Source: Methylophilaceae bacterium (GTDB lineage Bacteria > Pseudomonadota > Gammaproteobacteria > Burkholderiales > Methylophilaceae). Taken from it: DNA of 64,000 nucleotides. The notes under the pieces are model-generated. The model was not told where the DNA came from. It did no database searches and was given only the letters and a program-made list of their open reading frames with translations. Position numbers and translations under genes: made by a program. Positions 55,185 to 64,000 of the stretch are shown here, piece by piece (within the stretch, counting starts at the first letter, position 1; each line of letters starts with the position of its first letter). The stretch spans positions 110,458-174,457 of the forward strand of contig JABFRO010000003.1 in the NCBI GenBank assembly GCA_013141125.1, written 5' to 3'.

Positions 55185-55355
55185 TGAGATGGTGAAAACA
55201 CATAGTCTGAAATGTTATACAACACATTGTTTCGTTTGAAATTTATCCCTGCCAAAAGCTAGAATAGTTAACTTATTTTCCAATATGTCTTGACCAGTGC
55301 TCATCTTCCTTGTTATAGTCTTATCTCTCAACTGCATCAACGGGTTGAAATCGGA

Positions 55356-55432
55356 CGCGGGGTGGAGCAGTCTGGCAGCTCGTCGGGCTCATAACCCGAA
55401 GGTCACAGGTTCAAATCCTGTCCCCGCAACCA
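55356..55432 (+). tRNA. Initiator tRNA-Met (CAT)
   Basis: 77 nt with encoded CCA. Initiator marks: C1-A72 mismatch (5' CGCGGGG against CCCCGCA), three G-C pairs in the anticodon stem (TCGGG CTCATAA CCCGA) and T-loop TTCAAAT. It stands just before the rRNA promoters. Confidence 0.95.
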
Positions 55433-55458
55433 GAATTTTAAAAGTCGCAAATAAGCGC

Positions 55459-55651
55459 TTGACGGAATGAAATAAAGCTGTAGAATGCGCGGCTCACTTT
55501 GAAGTAGGAAGTGAGCAAGAAAGTGAAGTAAAACAAAAGCTTGACGCGGTGATAAAACACTGTAGAATGCGCGGCTCGCTTCAGAAATCGAAGTGAGCAG
55601 GCAAACGAAGTTGAAACAAACGCTTGACAATGCAATAAAACGCTGTAAAAT
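55459..55651 (+). promoter_or_regulatory. Three tandem rRNA promoters
   Basis: P1: TTGACG 55459-55464, 16 bp, TAGAAT 55481-55486. P2: TTGACG 55541-55546, 16 bp, TAGAAT 55563-55568. P3: TTGACA 55624-55629, 16 bp, TAAAAT 55646-55651. Spacing is 82 and 83 bp. Each -10 is followed by GCGCGGCTC or GCGCACCTC (a GC-rich discriminator as at stringent promoters) and an inverted repeat built on GCTCACTT/AAGTGAGC or close variants. Confidence 0.85.
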
Positions 55652-55692
55652 GCGCACCTCGCTTCAGACGCTGTAGCGAGAAAGAACAAAAA

Positions 55693-55703
55693 GCTCTTTA
55701 ACA
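55693..55703 (+). promoter_or_regulatory. boxA antitermination site, rRNA leader
   Basis: GCTCTTTAACA, the bacterial rrn boxA consensus, between P3 and 16S. NusB/S10-dependent antitermination of the rRNA transcript starts here. Confidence 0.85.
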
Positions 55704-55955
55704 AAATGAACAATCGATAGGTGTGAGTGCTTGTAGCAAAGGCCGCCACTTGATGGCAAATCTTAACAGTTAAATGTTACCGATTTGTTGCAGATAGATG
55801 GCACTCAAGATACAAGTCTTTACACCTTGAATGAAATAACAGTTTACTGTCGGATAGCAATATCCGGCACACAACCTTAAATTCATTTGAGAAAATAAAG
55901 CAAAAGCGACATACCGACTCTCGTTAAGAGAGTCACAAGTAATAGTTGGGAATTA

Positions 55956-57494
<1,539 letters not shown>

Positions 57495-57580
57495 CAAGAG
57501 AATCCTAAACTGCAAGCATTCACACTTATCGGTTGTTCAAAAAAAGCATCACTGAAAAATGGTCAGCACCTAAACTTATA

Positions 57581-57657
57581 GGGTCTGTAGCTCAGTTGGT
57601 TAGAGCACCGCCTTGATAAGGCGGGGGTCGCTGGTTCGAGTCCAGCCAGACCCACCA
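57581..57657 (+). tRNA. tRNA-Ile (GAT)
   Basis: 77 nt in the 16S-23S spacer. Anticodon stem-loop CCGCC TTGATAA GGCGG, T-loop TTCGAGT, ends CCA. The usual spacer tRNA. Confidence 0.96.
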
Positions 57658-57694
57658 GATTTTAAACAAAGGCTGTCAAGTCGATGTGGAAATT

Positions 57695-57770
57695 GGGGGA
57701 TTAGCTCAGCTGGGAGAGCACCTGCTTTGCAAGCAGGGGGTCGTCGGTTCGATCCCGTCATCCTCCACCA
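57695..57770 (+). tRNA. tRNA-Ala (TGC)
   Basis: 76 nt. Anticodon loop TTTGCAA, acceptor GGGGGAT with ATCCTCC, including the G3-U70 pair that marks alanine tRNAs. Ends CCA. 37 bp after tRNA-Ile. Confidence 0.96.
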
Positions 57771-57812
57771 AAAATCAGTGATGTTGTAGATAAGCAGCTA
57801 GTTTGTAGCCGT

Positions 57813-57888
57813 TAGTCGTTAGTTAAGCCCGTCGGTTTAACTGAAAACTAACGACTACAGTCTAACGACTGAAGTCTGATCTTTAACA
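57813..57888 (+). promoter_or_regulatory. Spacer inverted repeat and second boxA
   Basis: TAGTCGTTAGTT (57813-57824) pairs with AACTAACGACTA (57846-57857), a 12-bp stem, and the CGTTAG/CTAACG words recur nearby. TGATCTTTAACA (57877-57888) is a boxA for the 23S half of the transcript. The remaining 57889-58191 holds processing sequence, no gene seen. Confidence 0.7.
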
Positions 57889-58191
57889 AAATGGAAGAAG
57901 TAAAGTGAACACATGCCGTTGTGATGAGGGTGTGTGTTCAAAATGGGTAGTAATTGATTGCAAAATCGAAATGTTTTAATACGTTTAGTTCTAAGTCCAG
58001 TTCTCTAACTGGATGTGTAATAAACGGTTTAAATCAAATTCAGCAGCATCGCTTGGTGTTGTTGGATGTAGTGCTTTAGAAACCTATAATGGGCAGATTT
58101 ACTCCCTGCCGCAGGATTTGAGTAAGGGGAATAGATTGGCCTCACCGCCATGAAAATAACCGGTAAAAGGGCTCAGGTCTTAACGTTATAG

Positions 58192-61081
<2,890 letters not shown>

Positions 61082-61304
61082 TATAACCTTGAGACTTGAG
61101 TGATTCAAGTGCAGGTTATTCTAAAGCATGCAATCAAGAAATAACCCATTAAACTTTACTTCTTCCAATTTGTTTAAGACCGTTGTTTACTCAGTGTATT
61201 AAGCTGATAAGCAGCGTGTTTTACTCGCTGAGCAGTGTCAATTTTGGCGCTGTTCACGACAGCATAACAGTGTCTTGAAGTCCGCTTCAGGGTGCTAACG
61301 GTTA

Positions 61305-61421
61305 TGTCTGGCGGCCATAGCGAATTGGAACCACCCCTTCCCATCTCGAACAGGGCCGTGAAACGATTCTGCGCCAATGATAGTATGCTTCGTGCATGCG
61401 AAAGTAGGTCACCGCCAGGCT
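61305..61421 (+). rRNA. rrf: 5S ribosomal RNA
   Basis: About 117 nt, TGTCTGGCGGCCATAGCG at the start and GGTCACCGCCAGGC at the end, forming the helix I pairing. The 220-bp gap after 23S holds no gene. Confidence 0.94.
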
Positions 61422-61467
61422 ATTTATTTGAAAGATGTTAAGTCTCAGGCTTAATCCTTTCGCACTT

Positions 61468-61492
61468 AAGCCCTCCTAGTGAGGGCTTTTTT
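61468..61492 (+). terminator. Intrinsic terminator of the rRNA operon
   Basis: AAGCCCTC/GAGGGCTT stem (61468-61475 with 61481-61488), loop CTAGT, followed by a T6 run. Confidence 0.92.
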
Positions 61493-61594
61493 GTTGTGGT
61501 TCGTTCGGGGGGGTGCCGTCATGCTTGTGGTGATGGTGTTTGCCCCGTTTTTGTTTCACAATGCCTAGTGTTCATAGGCCGTCTGGTAGGTGAT

Positions 61595-61670
61595 ATGCAG
61601 GATCTGTACAGTTTGTTGGAGCGTTCCTTGACTCAACTCGGTTATGAGTTGGTCGATGTCGATGTGTCGG
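61595..61670 (+). pseudogene. rimP: Truncated rimP (ribosome maturation factor), 5' end only
   Basis: Behind an AGGTGA RBS the frame reads '[20 protein letters not shown]' then 'DVDVS', the typical betaproteobacterial RimP N-terminus ('LGYELVDVE'). After about 25 codons the similarity stops and the frame continues into the complement of the aminotransferase C-terminus. RimP (about 150 residues) is therefore missing its main part here. An intact copy must exist elsewhere if the cell keeps it, since rimP is usually followed by nusA-infB. Confidence 0.7.
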
Positions 61671-62754
61671 CTACTACCGAAATAACTTTCTCAACATGTT
61701 CAGCATCTAGTTGCGGTCCGATAGGTAAGCTAAGTACCTCGTTCGCATAACGTTCAGCTAGTGGTAGGCTGAGTTTTGAGGCTCCTACATCCATATAAGC
61801 GCGTTGCAGGTGTGGCGGGACAGGGTAATGAATCAGAGTTTGTATATCAGCCTTGGTTAGACTGGCATGTAACAAATCGCGCTGTGGAGTGGCAATTACA
61901 TATAAATGCCACACAGCTTCTGCCCAAGCCGGTACTTGGGGTAAGGTGATTGGCAGATGTGCCAAAGCTCGGGTGTAGTGCTGTGCAATGTTTTCTCTGC
62001 GCGTATTCCAAGCATCAAGATGCTTTAATTTAACCGCTAAAATAGCCGCCTGAATCGGATCTAAGCGGCTGTTGATTCCGCGTTCTTCATTAAAATATTT
62101 GACCGATGAACCATAGTTGCCAAGTTTGCGTATACGCTGAGCAATAGTGGTATCGTTGGTGGTAATTGCGCCGGCATCACCCAGCGCGCCCAGATTCTTT
62201 CCGGGATAAAAACTCCACGCGACGACATCCCCATGGCTACCAATGCGTTTACCCCGCACTTTTGCACCATGCGCCTGTGCTGCATCCTCTACCACTGCCA
62301 GTCTGTGTTTTTTAGCAAGCTGGCAAATGGCATCCATATCAGCGGGGATTCCATACAAATGTACCGGTAATATAGCTTTGGTGCGAGAGGTGATATAGGC
62401 CTCCGCACTTGCCGCATCCAGATTGTAGCTGCCACTAATCGGTTCAACAGGTACCGGTATGGCACCCACGGCACTCACCGCCAGCCAAGTGGCAATAAAG
62501 GTATGCGATGGTACCAGCACTTCATCGCCAGCCCCTATATCCAGAGCGCGTAATGCCAGTATTAACGCATCCAGTCCATTGCCTACACCTACGCAATACT
62601 TGGCTTGCGTATAGGCTGCAAACTCTGCTTCAAAAGTTTCAACTTCTGCCCCGCCAATATACCAGCCGGAGCGGCTGGCACGTAATACTGCCGTATCTAG
62701 CTCTGCCGCCAATTCGTTATAAGACGCTTTGAGATCGAGGAAGGGTACAGTCAT
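61642..62754 (-). CDS. fdtB: DegT/DnrJ-type sugar aminotransferase (FdtB/QdtB-like)
   Basis: PLP-dependent transaminase making a dTDP-3-amino-3,6-dideoxyhexose from the 3-keto sugar. 370 residues from the ATG at 62754 ([20 protein letters not shown]), overlapping the upstream stop (ATGA). Features: '[20 protein letters not shown]', '[20 protein letters not shown]', active lysine in '[18 protein letters not shown]', '[12 protein letters not shown]'. Its last ~9 residues ('ADTSTSTNS') are read from the strand opposite rimP and look non-native. Confidence 0.88.
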   Translation of the reverse strand: MTVPFLDLKASYNELAAELDTAVLRASRSGWYIGGAEVETFEAEFAAYTQAKYCVGVGNGLDALILALRALDIGAGDEVLVPSHTFIATWLAVSAVGAIPVPVEPISGSYNLDAASAEAYITSRTKAILPVHLYGIPADMDAICQLAKKHRLAVVEDAAQAHGAKVRGKRIGSHGDVVAWSFYPGKNLGALGDAGAITTNDTTIAQRIRKLGNYGSSVKYFNEERGINSRLDPIQAAILAVKLKHLDAWNTRRENIAQHYTRALAHLPITLPQVPAWAEAVWHLYVIATPQRDLLHASLTKADIQTLIHYPVPPHLQRAYMDVGASKLSLPLAERYANEVLSLPIGPQLDAEHVEKVISVVADTSTSTNS

Positions 62755-63164
62755 GCTTTCACCCATCTTGCGCGCATGAAGTCTTCATAATTGCGATAAT
62801 AATCTTCTTCGGTGTATTTGTTGGAGGCCAAAACCATCAATACAGAGCCCGAAGAGAAATTGTCAATTTCGCGCCAGATCATCGGGCAGACATATAGGCC
62901 GTAATAGGAGCGGGCTAGATGAAACTTCTTTTTGTCCTTGCCATCATCCAGCGTAATATCAAAACTGCCTGACATGGCAATGATGAGCTGATGCAGATCT
63001 TTGTGGGCATGTCCGCCGCGCTCGGCACCACCAGGAACATCGTAAACGTAATACACGCGCTGAATATCAAAAGGGATTTGCGAATCGCTTTCGATAAAGG
63101 TCAAGTTACCTTGCGGGTTATGGATTTTGGGAAGTTCTATGATGCGGCAATCTTCTAATGGCAT
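62751..63164 (-). CDS. fdtA: WxcM-like cupin 3,4-ketoisomerase (FdtA/QdtA-like)
   Basis: 137 residues. '[18 protein letters not shown]', '[20 protein letters not shown]' and '[19 protein letters not shown]' are the family signature with the active-site histidines (HAH). Isomerises dTDP-4-keto-6-deoxyglucose to the 3-keto form used by the next enzyme. The coupled fdtA-fdtB pair points to a dTDP-Fuc3N- or Qui3N-type sugar in a surface glycan. Confidence 0.9.
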   Translation of the reverse strand: MPLEDCRIIELPKIHNPQGNLTFIESDSQIPFDIQRVYYVYDVPGGAERGGHAHKDLHQLIIAMSGSFDITLDDGKDKKKFHLARSYYGLYVCPMIWREIDNFSSGSVLMVLASNKYTEEDYYRNYEDFMRARWVKA

Positions 63165-63184
63165 ATTAAATGTTCCGTAAGTTT

Positions 63185-63847
63185 CTATTTGTTCAATGGA
63201 ATGTTAAAAGTTTCAATATTCTTTATTGCAATTAGCATATCTTCTGTAGTGTCTATCTCATTGCTAATAATGAGTTCAGTGTTTAATGGCAGATAATAAT
63301 TTAAACGCTCAAACACTGCCGTGCATGGCTCAGAAAAAAATTTCGGATGAATCCATACAATATTTGCCCATTCGTAAGGTGATAATTTTGTTCTTGAAAA
63401 TGCCGTAATTTGTTTATCCGAATTAATTGAAGTAAAAACAGCATCTTTAGTTTTAGCAGGTGTTATACCTACCAACGTTTCATCTGGTATGCACTTACTC
63501 AGAAAGTTTTTTAAGCTTGATGGTTGAAATAGGATATCGCCATCCAGAAAAAGACAGTCCTCATCCAAATAGGCAGCTCCCATTACATAGCTGTGCAAGG
63601 TAGTTGTAGTGCGATAGCCAGGATTTCTTACGATGATAGTTTCATGCCGTAAGCTATGAATTAAATCAATCACCAATTCCTCTTCAAACCCAACCACTAC
63701 GCGCACATCTTCGATATCGTCCAAAAGCTTTAATTGATGTTCCAATATGGTCATCCCACCGATTTCGATTAAACATTTAGGCTTCCCCAATCCAAGTCTT
63801 GAACCTAATCCTGCTGCGGCTATAACAGCGTGTTTATCATGCGACAT
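63185..63847 (-). CDS. Sugar-phosphate nucleotidyltransferase-like protein
   Basis: 220 residues. 'HAVIAAAGLGSRLGLGKPKC' is the nucleotide-binding loop of the LicC/GlmU-N class, followed by 'LEHQLKLLDDIEDVRVVVGF', 'DCLFLDGDILF' (metal-binding Asp) and 'LNTELIISNEIDTTEDMLIA'. Probably activates a phosphorylated sugar or alditol with CTP or UTP. The start overlaps the HAD gene end by 28 bp, so they form an operon and perhaps act in turn on the same substrate. Confidence 0.78.
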   Translation of the reverse strand: MSHDKHAVIAAAGLGSRLGLGKPKCLIEIGGMTILEHQLKLLDDIEDVRVVVGFEEELVIDLIHSLRHETIIVRNPGYRTTTTLHSYVMGAAYLDEDCLFLDGDILFQPSSLKNFLSKCIPDETLVGITPAKTKDAVFTSINSDKQITAFSRTKLSPYEWANIVWIHPKFFSEPCTAVFERLNYYLPLNTELIISNEIDTTEDMLIAIKNIETFNIPLNK

Positions 63848-64000
63848 AACGCACTCCCAGAAAATGTGACGAAATCGGCCATTTGAACTAATGGTTTTGC
63901 TGGCGAGTGAACACCGCCAAATGCAATGCGTATGTCTGCTGCATCAAACATTGGCATGTCGTTTAATCCATCACCAATAGCGACAACACGATCAAACGTC
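63820..64000 (-). CDS. HAD-family phosphatase, C-terminal part (cut by window edge)
   Basis: The frame entering from the right edge reads 'RVVAIGDGLNDMPMFDAADI', the motif IV (GDGxND) of HAD hydrolases, then 'RIAFGGVHSPAKPLVQMADF' and ends at 63820. The pattern resembles SerB-like or phosphosugar phosphatases. Only about 59 residues are in the window. Confidence 0.75.
   Translation of the reverse strand, partial: TFDRVVAIGDGLNDMPMFDAADIRIAFGGVHSPAKPLVQMADFVTFSGSALCRMINTLL

Noticed and set aside
61140-61304. Extra tRNA in the 23S-5S spacer
   Set aside because: Hairpin-forming sequence is present but no T-loop (TTCRANY) or cloverleaf can be drawn.

Overview
The window is chromosomal DNA of a betaproteobacterium. 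The 16S rRNA 5' region, the lipid A/Kdo genes, the dusB-fis pair and the Lol exporter are Gram-negative and fit the Nitrosomonadales (Methylophilaceae-like lineages); this placement is from memory of 16S signatures, not from a search.

Layout. (1) 1-5988: a leftward housekeeping block, in transcription order dusB, fis, purH, purD, tsaC-like, hemF and a DUF3144 gene cut by the window edge. (2) 6200-43611: a ~37.4 kb AT-richer mobile island integrated in a tRNA-Lys(TTT) gene and bounded by an exact 44-bp direct repeat. It carries a tyrosine integrase at the left end, a HigBA pair, small unknown genes, a primase/SF3 helicase, a DUF4116-repeat protein, a ParA/StbB-like ATPase, a complete czc-type efflux locus with a P-type ATPase, a putative oriT, a MobF-type relaxase/helicase, a TraD/TrwB-like coupling protein, an ArdC-like anti-restriction protein and a two-gene CBASS-like defence cassette. 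No mating-pair-formation (T4SS) genes are seen, so it looks like an integrative and mobilizable element rather than a self-transmissible ICE. (3) 43638-55184: housekeeping and envelope genes on the + strand (macro domain protein, lolC-lolD, comEC, exbB-exbD-msbA-lpxK-trm112-kdsB) with a leftward MazEF-like pair. (4) 55356-61492: initiator tRNA-Met followed by a full rRNA operon (16S, tRNA-Ile, tRNA-Ala, 23S, 5S) with three tandem promoters, boxA elements and a terminator. (5) 61595-64000: a 5' fragment of rimP that runs directly into the end of a leftward deoxy-aminosugar/polysaccharide cluster (HAD, nucleotidyltransferase, fdtA-like, fdtB-like).

Most notable: three diverged ~267-bp copies of a repeat rich in GGTTCTACG and its complement lie inside the island. 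Copies 2 and 3 bracket the CBASS cassette, and just after copy 2 sits a decayed second copy of the relaxase 3' end, which records a duplication or recombination at the repeat. Other island signals are three leader units spaced exactly 124 bp apart (10924-11295), a perfect 22-bp palindrome with related sites near conjugation and anti-restriction genes, a terminator-like hairpin in a gene leader, and a czc locus that appears to have landed inside a small stability gene. Outside the island, the truncated rimP beside the rRNA operon marks a rearrangement breakpoint.
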